A stretch of DNA of 64,000 nucleotides from Acidovorax sp. Leaf160 (GTDB lineage Bacteria > Pseudomonadota > Gammaproteobacteria > Burkholderiales > Burkholderiaceae_C). The position numbers and the translations under genes were made by a program. The notes beneath the pieces were generated by a model that saw only the letters and a program-made list of their open reading frames with translations, was not told the DNA's origin and ran no database searches. The stretch spans positions 124,001-188,000 of the forward strand of contig NZ_LMOV01000026.1 of assembly GCF_001424265.1 (NCBI RefSeq), given 5' to 3'. This document shows positions 39,885 to 50,479 of this stretch, one piece after another. Each line of letters starts with the position of its first letter. Position 1 is the stretch's first letter.

Positions 39885-39982
39885 GTTGCGAAGCCTTTCA
39901 GGCCTGCGGCCTGACTGAAACCCCGGAGCGCTTCTCCTCCCTCCCTCTCTTAATTCGTTTCGGGACGCTTCGCAACTTTTTT
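39885..39982 (+). ncRNA. Candidate small RNA with CU-rich anti-Shine-Dalgarno loop
   Basis: Perfect 10-bp closing arms (GTTGCGAAGC at 39885-39894, GCTTCGCAAC at 39967-39976) are followed at once by T6. Inside are a CAGGCC-TGC-GGCCTG hairpin and a CCCG/CGGG stem whose loop contains CTTCTCCTCCCTCCCTCTC, complementary to ribosome-binding sites. This three-way structure in a 333-bp gene-free, locally AT-rich region (39716-40048) is what a trans-acting small RNA looks like. It resembles the CcsR/'cuckoo' RNAs (CCUCCUCCC loops) that I recall from alphaproteobacteria. The 5' end is not determined; transcription may start as far up as ~39780. Confidence 0.5.
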
Positions 39983-39990
39983 ATGCCAAG

Positions 39991-40025
39991 AAAAACGCCG
40001 CCTGGTCATCCAGGCGGCGTTTTTT
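39991..40025. terminator. Bidirectional Rho-independent terminator
   Basis: A perfect 12-bp stem (AACGCCGCCTGG/CCAGGCGGCGTT) with a TCAT loop is flanked by A5 on the left and T6 on the right. It ends the GST gene on the minus strand and any transcript, such as the candidate small RNA, on the plus strand. Confidence 0.92.
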
Positions 40026-40048
40026 GTTGGGGCCGCCGAAGCGACGCG

Positions 40049-42197
<2,149 letters not shown>

Positions 42198-42237
42198 CGC
42201 GCGCTCCCCGTGCCACCGCGCCGCCGGGGCGCGGATC

Positions 42238-42299
42238 TTCTTTCCAGCCAAATCGGCTGCCAGCGCTTGGTATTCGGGCGCTGGCAGCTATCATTTTGT
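42238..42299. repeat. Dispersed intergenic repeat, copy 6
   Basis: The best-preserved copy: TTCTTTCCAGCCAAATCGGC, then the palindrome TGCCAGCGCTTGGTATTCGG paired with GCGCTGGCAGCTATC, ending ATTTTGTGA. It lies between purB and yaeQ. Confidence 0.75.
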
Positions 42300-42314
42300 G
42301 AGTGATTCGCCCCC

Positions 42315-42875
42315 ATGGCCATCAAGTCCACCATCTTCAAGGCGAACCTCGCGATCGCCGACATCGACCACGGCTACTACGCCGATCACGCGCTGACGCT
42401 GGCGCGCCACCCCAGCGAGACCGACGAACGCATGATGGTGCGCCTGGCCGCCCTGGCGCTGAACGCCTGGCAGCTGCAGGCCGTGTGCCAGGGCGACGGC
42501 ACGCTGGCCTTCGGCGCGGGTCTCTCGGACCCGGAAGACCCGGATGTGTCGATCACCGACTTCACCGGCCGCAAGCGCCTCTGGATCGAGGTCGGGCAGC
42601 CGGAAGACAAGCCGCTCGCCAAGGCGTCGTCGAAGGCCGATGCGGTGCTGGTCTACTGCTTCCACCATGCCGCCGAGGTCTGGTGGAAAGGCATCCAGAA
42701 CAAGCTGACGCGGCAGGACAAGCTGCAGGTCTGGCGCATTCCCGCCGAAGCCTCGCAGGAACTGGCCACGCTGGCGGAACGCAGCATGCAGCTGCAGGCG
42801 ACGGTGCAGGAAGGCGCCCTGACGCTGAGCAGCACGCAGGGCAGCGTGCATGTGGAGCCGGTGCGCTGGAAGTGA
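42315..42875 (+). CDS. yaeQ: YaeQ family protein
   Basis: A 186-residue protein matching the YaeQ family in length and motifs (STIFKANLAIADIDHGYY, HPSETDERMMVRLAALALNA, RLWIEVGQPEDK, WRIP). The fold is related to PD-(D/E)XK nucleases; in E. coli it was first described as a suppressor of RfaH loss, and its biochemical role is not settled. It stands alone between two repeat copies. Confidence 0.92.
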   Translation: MAIKSTIFKANLAIADIDHGYYADHALTLARHPSETDERMMVRLAALALNAWQLQAVCQGDGTLAFGAGLSDPEDPDVSITDFTGRKRLWIEVGQPEDKPLAKASSKADAVLVYCFHHAAEVWWKGIQNKLTRQDKLQVWRIPAEASQELATLAERSMQLQATVQEGALTLSSTQGSVHVEPVRWK

Positions 42876-42957
42876 GCGGGCCGGGGCCGGCGGGCGGGGC
42901 TGCGGCGTGCCGGCGGACGGCGCTCGGATGTGCGGCCTTCCGCCCTACAGCCTCCAT

Positions 42958-43024
42958 GTTTCAAGCCTTTTTGCCTTCAAGCGCTTGATTCATCAGGGCT
43001 AATTGCTATCAAAAGAATAGCAAA
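42958..43024. repeat. Dispersed intergenic repeat, copy 7
   Basis: GTTTCAAGCCTTTTTGCC, then AAGCGCTTGATTCATCAGGG and TTGCTATCAAAAGAATAGCA. It fills the space between the convergent yaeQ and DUF2007-like genes and abuts the stop codon of the latter. Confidence 0.75.
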
Positions 43025-43327
43025 TCAGTTCGGCATCAGCGTGCCGCAGTGCCAGCACTGCTCGAATCCGCCTTCCACCTCTTCGCCGCAGACGCATCGC
43101 CAGTGCCGCTGTGGCAGGTCCTGCAACGCCTGCAGCAACTGGCGGGCGCGCTCGGCGTGTTCGCCGTGTTCCAGCCAGATCTCGGGCAGGCATTCGCTGG
43201 GCGGCAGGTGCCCGGCGGCAGCGCCCAGGTACTGGCGCTGGACGGACGCAGGCATGCCGGCCTCGCGCAGCAGATCACTCCACAGCGTGGCGATGGCGAT
43301 GTTCGGTGCCGTGGTCAGGCGCTGCAT
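43025..43327 (-). CDS. DUF2007-like small protein with C-terminal zinc ribbon
   Basis: A 100-residue protein. The N-terminal half (TAPNIAIATLWSDLLREAGM followed by VQRQYLG) resembles DUF2007 'putative signal transducing' proteins. The C-terminus is a four-Cys zinc ribbon (WRCVCGEEVEGGFEQCWHCG). No transmembrane segment is present. Function is unknown. ATG 43327 has no strong ribosome-binding site. Confidence 0.75.
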   Translation of the reverse strand: MQRLTTAPNIAIATLWSDLLREAGMPASVQRQYLGAAAGHLPPSECLPEIWLEHGEHAERARQLLQALQDLPQRHWRCVCGEEVEGGFEQCWHCGTLMPN

Positions 43328-43407
43328 GCGAAGCTCTTGGAACGGGCTGGAAGAAGGATCAGTTCACCATAGCCGCAGCCCGCTGCCGAGTAAAGCGGCG
43401 GAGGGCG

Positions 43408-43917
43408 TCAACCCTTCCCACCCCCACCCGTGCCCGAGCGGCTTTCCGCCGCCCGCTCCGCGTAGCGATTGAAACGCCATGCCGACCCTTCCAGCGTGAT
43501 CCGCCGCCAGACCACGCGCTTTTCCACGGGCGTCATGCCCAGCCAGTGCTGCACCTCGGCGAAGCTGCGGCCACAGCCCTTGCATTGCTCGTCGCCCTGG
43601 CTGGTCGAGCAGATGGCGATGCAGGGTGTATCGGGCGTGGTGTCGTACCAGTGCAGCCAGGCCTGCCGTGCAGCAGGCGTGAGAGCGCCGTCGTCCACTT
43701 CTTCCTGGTGCCGGTAGACCATGAGCGCGTAGACCTCGGCCAGGGCCAGGAGCTCCGGGCACAGCGCGGCCCCCTCGGCATGCGCGGGCGGGCGCCGGGC
43801 GCGCCAGTAGTTGATGGCGGCTTCCACATCGGTGATGTGCAGGCGCGCCGGCGCGACTGAGGACGAGGTGGACAAGGCGGACGAAGGGGGCGAAGGGAGC
43901 GAGGGGGAAAAGGCCAT
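43408..43917 (-). CDS. DUF3717/DUF1289 domain protein
   Basis: A 169-residue protein. After a Ser/Pro-rich N-terminus, a DUF3717-like segment (HITDVEAAINYWRARRPP) is followed by DUF1289 with four cysteines (TPCIAICSTSQGDEQCKGCG) and GMTPVEKRVVWRRI. DUF1289 proteins are thought to bind an Fe-S cluster or zinc through these cysteines; their role is not established. I chose ATG 43917; a TTG 12 bases upstream is possible. Confidence 0.8.
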   Translation of the reverse strand: MAFSPSLPSPPSSALSTSSSVAPARLHITDVEAAINYWRARRPPAHAEGAALCPELLALAEVYALMVYRHQEEVDDGALTPAARQAWLHWYDTTPDTPCIAICSTSQGDEQCKGCGRSFAEVQHWLGMTPVEKRVVWRRITLEGSAWRFNRYAERAAESRSGTGGGGKG

Positions 43918-44002
43918 GGGTGCGCGCAAGGGGGGCCGATCATACCGTCGGCCCGGGGCGCACCGCCTGGGCCGGCCCGGGCGGCCTCGACCACGAAGCC
44001 GC

Positions 44003-44063
44003 TTTTATTTTGATAGCGCGCCAGCCTGCAACGACGCGCGCCATAGCGGTCTTTTGCTTCCCA
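44003..44063. repeat. Decayed copy of the dispersed repeat
   Basis: TTTTATTTTGATAGCGCGCC and a CAACGACGCGCGCCATAGCG core are followed by a CTTTTGCTTCC end. It is less well preserved than the other copies and lies in the 582-bp gene-free stretch 43918-44499, which also holds the riboswitch. Confidence 0.35.
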
Positions 44064-44128
44064 TCTCAGGGCAACCCCGGGGCGGACGCTGCTTGCCGCC
44101 ATGTAAAAGGCTGTGTTCCAATGCGGGC

Positions 44129-44302
44129 TTCGAAGGGGAGTAGCTCCCCACCATCCGGTTTCTGGCCTGCACGGGCCGCCACTGGCCTGGTATTCGGTCC
44201 TGTCGTCAGTACGAAGCGCTCAGCTTCCGGCAGGCCGGGTCGGGTGTGCAGCCTGTCTGGTGCTTCCAGCCGCGCGCATGCCCTGCCGAGCAAGACCTTT
44301 GA
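44129..44302 (+). promoter_or_regulatory. yybP-ykoY manganese riboswitch
   Basis: The diagnostic bases of this class are present in order: AAGGGGAGTAGC (44133-44144), TCGTCAGTACG (44203-44213) and GCAAGACCTTT (44290-44300), with the outer AAGG/CCTT pairing closing the junction. The class binds Mn2+ and switches on exporters of the TerC/Alx, MntP and UPF0016 types, which fits the TerC gene that follows. The leader from aptamer to ATG is ~200 bases. Confidence 0.9.
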
Positions 44303-44435
44303 TGGGCCCCATGGGGGCTGATCAAGGCCGACCTCCCTCTTCGACGCACCGCGCCACCGCGGGCGGCCTGCCTGATCGAAGTCCCCGTTGCCCATGGAAC
44401 GCCGCAAGGCGGTCCTGATCTTCGGCAGGGCTCGA

Positions 44436-44478
44436 CGCCGCAGGGGCGGCGAGTCCTTCCTTTTCGTTTCGGTTTTTT
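44436..44478 (+). terminator. Possible expression-platform hairpin of the riboswitch leader
   Basis: A CGCCGC/GCGGCG stem with an AGGG loop is followed by a pyrimidine tract and T6 (44473-44478). It lies between the aptamer and the terC ribosome-binding site. The T run is separated from the stem by ~20 bases, so intrinsic termination is uncertain. Confidence 0.35.
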
Positions 44479-44499
44479 ACACGACGTTTGAGGGAATTT

Positions 44500-45258
44500 A
44501 TGGACTTCTTGACATCGCCCGAGTTCTGGGTGGCGCTCGGTCAGATCATCATCATCGACATCCTGCTGGGTGGCGACAACGCGGTGGTGATCGCGCTGGC
44601 CTGCCGCAAGCTGCCGGCCGCGCAGCGCACCAAGGGCATCATCTGGGGCACGGCGGGTGCCATCGTGCTGCGGGTGGTGCTGATCGCTTTCGCGATGACG
44701 CTGCTGAACCTGCCGTTCCTCAAGTTCGTCGGCGCCATTTTGCTGATCTGGATCGGCGTGAAATTGCTGGCCCCCGACGAGGAAGCCCACGGCGACGTGG
44801 CGGGCAGCGACAAGCTCTTTGCCGCCATCAAAACCATCATCGTGGCCGACCTGGTGATGAGCGTGGACAACGTGATCGCCATTGCCGGCGCCGCCCAGAA
44901 CGCGGGCGAGCATTCGCTGCTGCTGGTGGTGCTGGGCCTCTTGATCTCCATTCCGATCATCGTCTGGGGCAGCCAGCTGGTCATCAAGCTGATGGAGAAA
45001 TTCCCCATGATCATCACCATCGGCGGCATGCTGCTGGGCTGGATCGCTGGCGGCATGCTGGTCACCGACCCGGCCTTCACCAACCCCGACCGCTGGACCT
45101 GGGCGCCCAAGTGGGGCACCCTGGACGCGCAGGGCATGGCCGTGATCTCCGACACGCTCTACTGGACGGCCCACATCGCCGGCGCCCTGCTGGTGCTGGT
45201 CATCGGCAAGCTGATTGCTGCCCGCCGCGTCAAGGCCGGCGTGGCTGGCGGCCACTGA
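44500..45258 (+). CDS. TerC-family manganese exporter under riboswitch control
   Basis: A 252-residue inner-membrane protein with ~7 hydrophobic helices. The two TerC signature acidic motifs are present (LGGDNAVVIALACR near residue 25 and ADLVMSVDNVIAIAGAA near 125), which are thought to bind the metal. GAGGGA precedes ATG 44500. Because of the Mn2+ riboswitch upstream, Mn2+ export (Alx-like) is the best reading rather than tellurite resistance. A paralogue lies at 52477-53172 on the other strand. Confidence 0.92.
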   Translation: MDFLTSPEFWVALGQIIIIDILLGGDNAVVIALACRKLPAAQRTKGIIWGTAGAIVLRVVLIAFAMTLLNLPFLKFVGAILLIWIGVKLLAPDEEAHGDVAGSDKLFAAIKTIIVADLVMSVDNVIAIAGAAQNAGEHSLLLVVLGLLISIPIIVWGSQLVIKLMEKFPMIITIGGMLLGWIAGGMLVTDPAFTNPDRWTWAPKWGTLDAQGMAVISDTLYWTAHIAGALLVLVIGKLIAARRVKAGVAGGH

Positions 45259-45398
45259 CCCCGGCAAGGAGCGGAACCATGCGGCCCACGGGGAACCCTG
45301 CGGCCGCACGGCGCTCCCACCTGGCGTGGGCGGTGTGCGTGCCGCCCACCTACCCACGCTCCCGCGGCTTGCCAATGCGCCGCCTTTCCGCCTGTGTG

Positions 45399-45414
45399 TC
45401 TGTCTGTCTGTCTT
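45399..45414. repeat. Tetranucleotide repeat (GTCT)x4 upstream of the hypothetical gene
   Basis: Four perfect GTCT units lie 26 bp before the ATG at 45441. The position is suitable for affecting mRNA leader length or promoter spacing if copy number varies. Confidence 0.7.
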
Positions 45415-45440
45415 TTCGGCTGCTTATTGAGGACTTCCCC

Positions 45441-45941
45441 ATGAACAAGATCATCGTGTACGTGGACGACGCAACGCATGCGCAGCACATCCTCGGGCCC
45501 GTGTCCGCCCGGCAGGCGGGGGACGGCGGCGCCGCTGGCAGCACGCACTGGATCCTGGTGGCCTGCGCGCCGCGCATGACGCACCGCATCAGCAAGTGGG
45601 TGAGCCACAGCGCCCGCGAGAACTGGCGCGCCAAGTGGGCCGACAAGCTGTTCGCGCAGGTCGTGCCCTGGCTGCGCGCGGGAAGCAGCCAGCACACGGT
45701 GTCTACCGTGCTGGCCAAGGGCCCGCTGCCGGAACTGCTGACGCAGCTGCTGGCCGAGCACGGCACCGGAACGCAGGTGATGGATGCACGCCGCCCCAAG
45801 CAGGAGGCTGCCGTACCCGTGGCTGCGCCCGCCGCCGCCGCACCGGTGTCCGTCATCGTGACCAAGAAGCCCTCGCGCAACTGGTCGCTGCCCGGCTCGC
45901 TGGCGAGCATCGCGGCCATGCTGTTCCTGGTGGCCGAGTAA
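45441..45941 (+). CDS. Hypothetical protein downstream of terC
   Basis: A 166-residue protein I do not recognise. The N-terminus (MNKIIVYVDDATHAQHIL) and WILVACAPRMTHRISKWVSH look like a nucleotide-binding alpha/beta domain of the universal-stress or PIN-like kind, but no motif is decisive. An Ala/Pro/Val linker leads to a hydrophobic C-terminal helix (GSLASIAAMLFLVAE), suggesting membrane association. GAGGA precedes the ATG. It follows terC by 182 bp on the same strand and may share its Mn-controlled transcript. Confidence 0.75.
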   Translation: MNKIIVYVDDATHAQHILGPVSARQAGDGGAAGSTHWILVACAPRMTHRISKWVSHSARENWRAKWADKLFAQVVPWLRAGSSQHTVSTVLAKGPLPELLTQLLAEHGTGTQVMDARRPKQEAAVPVAAPAAAAPVSVIVTKKPSRNWSLPGSLASIAAMLFLVAE

Positions 45942-46222
45942 GCGGCATAGAAAGGGGCGCCCCCCCCTGGCGACGCCTGCTTCGCTTCACGCACACGTTG
46001 GCGTCACGTCCACGTCCACGTCTACGGCTACGTTCATGGGCTTAGGGGCCCGAGTCGCATCGGTTCATCTTTGTCCGAGCGAGCGAACTGAAGTCTTTCG
46101 ACCCATCCAGCGGCAACCCGACGTGCCGATAGGCCGACAGGCTGACAGACCGGTCCGGCCGTCGTTTTTTGCGCTTGCCGCTGACCAGCCGCTTGGCGCC
46201 GCCGGCTGCTATCCTTTCGCGC

Positions 46223-46579
46223 ATGAAACTGCTTTTCAAATGGCTGCTGAGCGCAGTCGCCCTCCTGTGTGTGGCCTACATCTACAGCGGCGTGGAAGTG
46301 CGCAGCTTCCCCGCAGCGCTGGGGGCGGCCTTCGTCATCGGCCTCTTCAACGTGGTGCTGCGGCCGATCCTGGTGGTGCTGACCCTGCCGGTCACGATCC
46401 TCACCGTGGGGCTTTTCCTCTTCATCATCAACGCGCTGATGTTCTGGGCAGCGGCCAGCGTGCTGGGCGACGCCTTCCAGGTGCGCGGCTTCACGGCGGC
46501 GCTGATCGGTTCGCTGATCTATTCGGTGCTGGGGCTGGTCATCGAGGCAGCCCTGGGCGGGCTGTTCGCCAAGAAGTGA
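46223..46579 (+). CDS. Phage holin-like four-helix membrane protein (YvlD/DUF360 type)
   Basis: A 118-residue inner-membrane protein with four hydrophobic helices. LFNVVLRPILVVLTLPVTIL and NALMFWAAASVLGDAFQV are typical of the PF04020 group. These are annotated as phage holin family but are ordinary chromosomal genes; function is unknown. The 281 bp upstream (45942-46222) contain short GC-rich repeats only. The leader is short and no strong ribosome-binding site is visible. Confidence 0.85.
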   Translation: MKLLFKWLLSAVALLCVAYIYSGVEVRSFPAALGAAFVIGLFNVVLRPILVVLTLPVTILTVGLFLFIINALMFWAAASVLGDAFQVRGFTAALIGSLIYSVLGLVIEAALGGLFAKK

Positions 46580-46712
46580 ATCCCTGGGAATGAATGCGGT
46601 GCCCGGTACAGCTCCGTACTGACTGCGGGCTGCCGTCTGGGCTGCACAGTGTTTTGGCGCCGGGCGTCCGACCCGGTCAGTTCAGGCCCGCGCCCCAGGC
46701 CGCCTGACGCCG

Positions 46713-48359
46713 TCAGCGCTCCGCCGCCTGCTCCTTGAGCTTGGCCTGCATGTCCCGCAAGCGCGTGTCGATGATCGACGCTTCGATGTAATCGGCCGCA
46801 GCGGCGCTTTTGCGTGACAGATCCTGCCCGGCCTTGAAGCGGTCCACCGCCGCCGCATAGTCATAACGCGCGGCCTGGGCCTCCGCCTCGGCGCGCACAG
46901 CACGCAGCGACTGCCCCTGCTGCTGCCACACCCCAGCCAGCAATTGCCAGATGCCCGCGTCGCGCGGGTGCGACGCGACCCAGTTCTGCAGTGGCCCGGT
47001 CATTTCGGCCGAGGCCCCCGTGCGCAGCAGCGCCTGCGTGCGGAGCACCAGTTCCGGCCGACCCGTGCCGCCCGGCGCCGCGTTCTGGTCCCTGGACTGG
47101 CGGGCGCCCGACGCCACAGGCGCCGAGTCACCCAGACCCAAGTCGGCCGCCGTCAGCGCGGTGCGCGATGCCGCCGCAGTCACAGGCCGGGGCGCGAGCC
47201 GCAGTGCCGCCGCTGGCGCATCGCCCGCTGCCATGTCCACTTCGGCGGCCAGCAACCGGGCCTGCCGCATGGCCGGCGCATCGCTCTGCACGGCCTCGTC
47301 CAGCCCCTTCAGTCCATCGCGGGCCTGAGCCACGTCCTGCAACTGCACGGCGCTCAGCACGGCCGCGTACCAGCCGGCCGCCCGCTGCGCCACGGGGCGG
47401 GCGGCGAAACCCGCGCTGCGCGGCTCGGCCTCCCACTGGCGCCAGGCGTCCACGCCGGGTCGCATCAGCACCCGGGCGCGCGCCGCCATCATGGCGTGCT
47501 CCAGCGTGGGCGGTGGCGCGGCCTGCGCCCCTGGGGGAATGCGGGAATGCATGTCGGCAATGCGCTGGCTCGTCAGCGGGTGGCTGCGCAGATACGGCCA
47601 GCTGCCGTTGTCGTTGATGCGGTTGGCCTGCTGCAGCTTGTCGAACATGCTGACGAAGCCCTGCGGCGCAAAACCGGCGGGCGCCATCAGTCCGTAGCCG
47701 ACCCGATCGGCCTCACGCTCCATGTCACGGGAGAAATTCAACTGGTTCTGGACGGCCAGCGCCTGCCCACCCACCATCATCGCCTGCGCCGCCTCGGGGT
47801 TCTTGCTGGCCGCCAACGCGCCCAGCACCAGAGCCCCCAGCATCAACGGCGTCTGCCGGTTCTGCTGCGCGATCAGGCGGGAAATATGGCGCTGGGTGAC
47901 GTGGCTCAACTCGTGCGCCAGCACCGAGGCCAACTCGTCCCGCGTACTCACCACGCCGACCAACCCCAGATGCACGCCGAAATAGCCACCGGGCAGTGCG
48001 AAAGCATTCACCGTACGGTCGCGGCCCAGCAGCACCTCCCAGGCAAAGCGCTCCTCCAGCTCCTGCGACAGCTCACCCCGCTCGCGCGCCGCCTTCAGCA
48101 GCTGCTGAAAAAGCGTCTGCACGTATTCGTTCAGGATGGGGTCGTCGATGTAGTCCGGGTCACGGTACAACTCGCGGATGATCCGATCGCCGAGGCGGCG
48201 CTCGTCGCTGGTTGTCATGTCGGCGCCGTCGCCCATGGAGGGTAGGCTGCGTTGGGCATGGGAGGCGGCAGCCGGGACTAGCCAGAGCGGCCCGATCACA
48301 GCCGCAGCAAGAAGCGCTCGCCGCCACAGCGGCCAAACCCATCTTTGAACTAAGACCAT
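46713..48359 (-). CDS. BepA-like periplasmic M48 zinc metalloprotease with TPR-type C-terminus
   Basis: A 548-residue exported protease. The signal peptide ends near SHAQR. The M48 domain has the zinc motif HELSH (His149, Glu150, His153) and the third ligand in [16 protein letters not shown]-terminal helical repeat region (~330-530) resembles the TPR domain of E. coli BepA. BepA assists or degrades outer-membrane proteins such as LptD; the same envelope quality-control job is inferred. GGAG precedes ATG 48359. It is divergent from moaC. Confidence 0.9.
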   Translation of the reverse strand: MVLVQRWVWPLWRRALLAAAVIGPLWLVPAAASHAQRSLPSMGDGADMTTSDERRLGDRIIRELYRDPDYIDDPILNEYVQTLFQQLLKAARERGELSQELEERFAWEVLLGRDRTVNAFALPGGYFGVHLGLVGVVSTRDELASVLAHELSHVTQRHISRLIAQQNRQTPLMLGALVLGALAASKNPEAAQAMMVGGQALAVQNQLNFSRDMEREADRVGYGLMAPAGFAPQGFVSMFDKLQQANRINDNGSWPYLRSHPLTSQRIADMHSRIPPGAQAAPPPTLEHAMMAARARVLMRPGVDAWRQWEAEPRSAGFAARPVAQRAAGWYAAVLSAVQLQDVAQARDGLKGLDEAVQSDAPAMRQARLLAAEVDMAAGDAPAAALRLAPRPVTAAASRTALTAADLGLGDSAPVASGARQSRDQNAAPGGTGRPELVLRTQALLRTGASAEMTGPLQNWVASHPRDAGIWQLLAGVWQQQGQSLRAVRAEAEAQAARYDYAAAVDRFKAGQDLSRKSAAAADYIEASIIDTRLRDMQAKLKEQAAER

Positions 48360-48470
48360 GAAACATCTCCAATAAACGCCGCCGTGTTGGTACTGTACTC
48401 GGGCGCACATGGATCGCCGTATGATGCATTGTTTTCTGCCCACTGGCTGACCACGCGCGCCCCTCAAATC

Positions 48471-48983
48471 ATGAGCCACTCCCCCGCTTCATCCCCCCTT
48501 ACTCACTTTGACTCTCACGGTCAGGCGCACATGGTGAATGTGGGCAGCAAGACCTCAACGCATCGCATTGCATTAGCATCCGGACGAATTGAGATGAATA
48601 AAAAGACTCTGGATTTGATCAAGGGCGGGACGACCAAAAAGGGTGATGTATTGGGTATTGCCCGAGTCGCGGGAGTGATGGCGGCAAAAAAAACAAGCGA
48701 TTTGATTCCTCTATGCCATCCACTGATGCTGACTCGAATAGCAATTGATTTCGAAGATTTCTTTTCTACCGAACGGTCAACCACAGGTATTGCATGCACG
48801 GCCACCGTCGAGACCTTCGGGCCAACCGGTGTTGAAATGGAAGCTCTGATGGCCGTTCAAGTAGCCTTACTCACAATTTATGATATGTGCAAAGCGGCCG
48901 ATAGAAAAATGAAAATTCAAGAAATTTTGGTAGAAAGGAAAGTTGGCGGCAAGTCCGACATTGCGTCTGATTGTTCAGCATAG
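48471..48983 (+). CDS. moaC: Cyclic pyranopterin monophosphate synthase
   Basis: A 170-residue enzyme of molybdenum cofactor synthesis that converts the 3',8-cyclo-GTP made by MoaA into cPMP. Family motifs: [26 protein letters not shown] and [20 protein letters not shown] followed by CKAADR, plus the final KVGGKSDI. Length is normal. The first ~20 codons have the high GC of the chromosome, but from ~48535 onward composition drops sharply and A/T-ending codons dominate. The gene therefore looks like a mosaic of native 5' end and foreign body, continuous with the AT-rich pilin region. Confidence 0.95.
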   Translation: MSHSPASSPLTHFDSHGQAHMVNVGSKTSTHRIALASGRIEMNKKTLDLIKGGTTKKGDVLGIARVAGVMAAKKTSDLIPLCHPLMLTRIAIDFEDFFSTERSTTGIACTATVETFGPTGVEMEALMAVQVALLTIYDMCKAADRKMKIQEILVERKVGGKSDIASDCSA

Positions 48984-48987
48984 CAAA

Positions 48988-49773
48988 TCACTCAAAACCA
49001 TCGATTTCGACGTATTCTATAATTTCCCCTTTCGCATTTAATATCACAGCCCAACCATGTTTCTTAGTTGAGGTTAGAGGCAGATAAAAAAAATCACCTT
49101 GAGCATCGCGATTTAGTTCCAATCGCTCTTCGACGAGTCGCTTATTTTTTTCGTTAGAATTAATCAATCCCTCAATAGGTTTAGCCCTAGTCATAGCTGA
49201 AGCTTTTGCAGATTCATCATAACGAGTCCACCAATTCGGCCGCATAGCCTGCGTAACCCCTTGAATGGATAGCTGGATACTAGACAAATATTCTTCCGCA
49301 GTTCTTGCCGCCCGAAGACTCAAGACACTAACACCAAAGTTTGGAATTTTCCGCAGGCCTGCAGGGGCTGCCTCGAGCAAATCTTTTTGAATTTCGTTTG
49401 CGGCAATGATGGTAAATCGATCCACTTCATACACCAAAGCAACCGGTCTGGCTTGGTACATCGACCAGACACCATATGCGAGCGCGGACAATTGCACAAC
49501 AGCTATGAATAACAAATCCCAAAGCAATTGACGTCTGCTTTTTGAGGGCTTGGCAATCAACAAGGTCAACAGGGGTCCGCAGACTAGGTCAACCCCGACC
49601 ATCATGATAAATATTTTTTCGACACCAAGCAATTTCCACCAAGGAGTCGGATACCACCCCCAAAAAACCAAAGCGCAAGCCATTAGGGAGACAATCAGAC
49701 TGCATCCCAAATGCACTAACGCGCACTTGCAAGCAAATTCTATTTTTGGTGCTAGGACATCTTTCTTTGACAC
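48988..49773 (-). CDS. TfpX/TfpZ-type type IV pilin accessory protein
   Basis: A 261-residue inner-membrane protein. The N-terminal half has two or three transmembrane helices (LGCSLIVSLMACALVFWGWY and IFIMMVGVDLVCGPLLTLLI); the C-terminal half is soluble. This is the architecture of TfpX/TfpZ proteins encoded beside major pilins and needed for their assembly or modification. It lies directly downstream of pilA on the same strand beyond a terminator. Start assigned at GTG 49773; no strong ribosome-binding site. The region is strongly AT-rich for this genome. Confidence 0.8.
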   Translation of the reverse strand: MSKKDVLAPKIEFACKCALVHLGCSLIVSLMACALVFWGWYPTPWWKLLGVEKIFIMMVGVDLVCGPLLTLLIAKPSKSRRQLLWDLLFIAVVQLSALAYGVWSMYQARPVALVYEVDRFTIIAANEIQKDLLEAAPAGLRKIPNFGVSVLSLRAARTAEEYLSSIQLSIQGVTQAMRPNWWTRYDESAKASAMTRAKPIEGLINSNEKNKRLVEERLELNRDAQGDFFYLPLTSTKKHGWAVILNAKGEIIEYVEIDGFE

Positions 49774-49796
49774 AGCATTCGATGGGATAAGTTGGC

Positions 49797-49825
49797 AAAA
49801 AAAAGAGCGCCGAGGCGCTCTTTTT
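49797..49825 (-). terminator. Rho-independent terminator of pilA
   Basis: A perfect GAGCGCC/GGCGCTC stem with a two-base loop is flanked by A8 on the left and T5 on the right. It limits read-through from the strong pilin gene into the accessory gene. Confidence 0.92.
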
Positions 49826-49840
49826 ATCGTTACTAGTGAC

Positions 49841-50395
49841 TTAACGGCATTCCGATGGAGCAAAACGTACTGGCAGCGTAGCAGCGAAAGGTGCGGCAGG
49901 CAGCGCTGCTGCAGTGCGGGAGGCGACACCTGCAGCATAGCAGTCCCAACGAATCGTTTGTGCCGGGGGGGTACTTGCGGTAGCGGTACCTGCCAAAACA
50001 GCTCCTCCAGAGGTGGGAACCAAAGACAAGCGAGCGGAGGCAGCAGGTTGGACATTAGTCAGATAGTTGACTGCGATCGCTCCGGTAGCCTGCGAGATGG
50101 CAATACCAGTGGTAGCAGTATTCAGACTGGCAATGGTTGCAGGCAGCGTCGCGTTAGCGCTCACGCTACGGGTGGCGGGGGTGCCTGTGTAACCCAAGCC
50201 AAAAGCATTGCCTGCCGCTGCGTTCTCCGTCACAGCGAGCTTAGCCGCTCCAGCCAAGGTAAGTCCTTCCGTCACTCGAGCGCGAACTGTGTAGTCCTGA
50301 TAAGCAGGCAGTGCCACAGCAGCCAAAATACCAATGATCGCCACAACGATCATCAATTCGATCAGGGTAAAACCCTTGTGCAGATTGCGTTTCAT
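49841..50395 (-). CDS. pilA: Type IV major pilin (type IVa)
   Basis: A 184-residue prepilin. The short leader MKRNLHKG is cut by PilD before [18 protein letters not shown], with Glu5 of the mature protein present. The variable globular domain ends with a two-Cys loop (WDCYAAG ... PSEC), the D-region typical of type IVa pilins. It polymerises into pili for twitching, adhesion and biofilm. GGAGA precedes ATG 50395. The 5' untranslated region contains a TGCCGAA/TTCGGCA hairpin (50430-50454). A sigma-54 promoter lies upstream. Confidence 0.95.
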   Translation of the reverse strand: MKRNLHKGFTLIELMIVVAIIGILAAVALPAYQDYTVRARVTEGLTLAGAAKLAVTENAAAGNAFGLGYTGTPATRSVSANATLPATIASLNTATTGIAISQATGAIAVNYLTNVQPAASARLSLVPTSGGAVLAGTATASTPPAQTIRWDCYAAGVASRTAAALPAAPFAATLPVRFAPSECR

Positions 50396-50461
50396 AAAAT
50401 TCTCCAAGAGTCAAATTTCAAAAGTAACCTGCCGAAGATTCACCAGGTTCGGCACATCATC

Positions 50462-50479
50462 AGCAGGTTGCATGCCAGG
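50462..50479 (-). promoter_or_regulatory. Sigma-54 promoter of pilA
   Basis: Read on the minus strand: CCTGGCATGCAACCTGCT. The GG and GC pairs are separated by exactly 10 bases, matching the -24/-12 elements. It is ~65 bp upstream of the pilA start. This fits PilR/PilS control of pilin known from Pseudomonas. Confidence 0.75.

Noticed and set aside
46223-46579. Prophage remnant suggested by a holin-like protein
   Set aside because: The PF04020-type protein is a common chromosomal membrane protein; no other phage genes are near.
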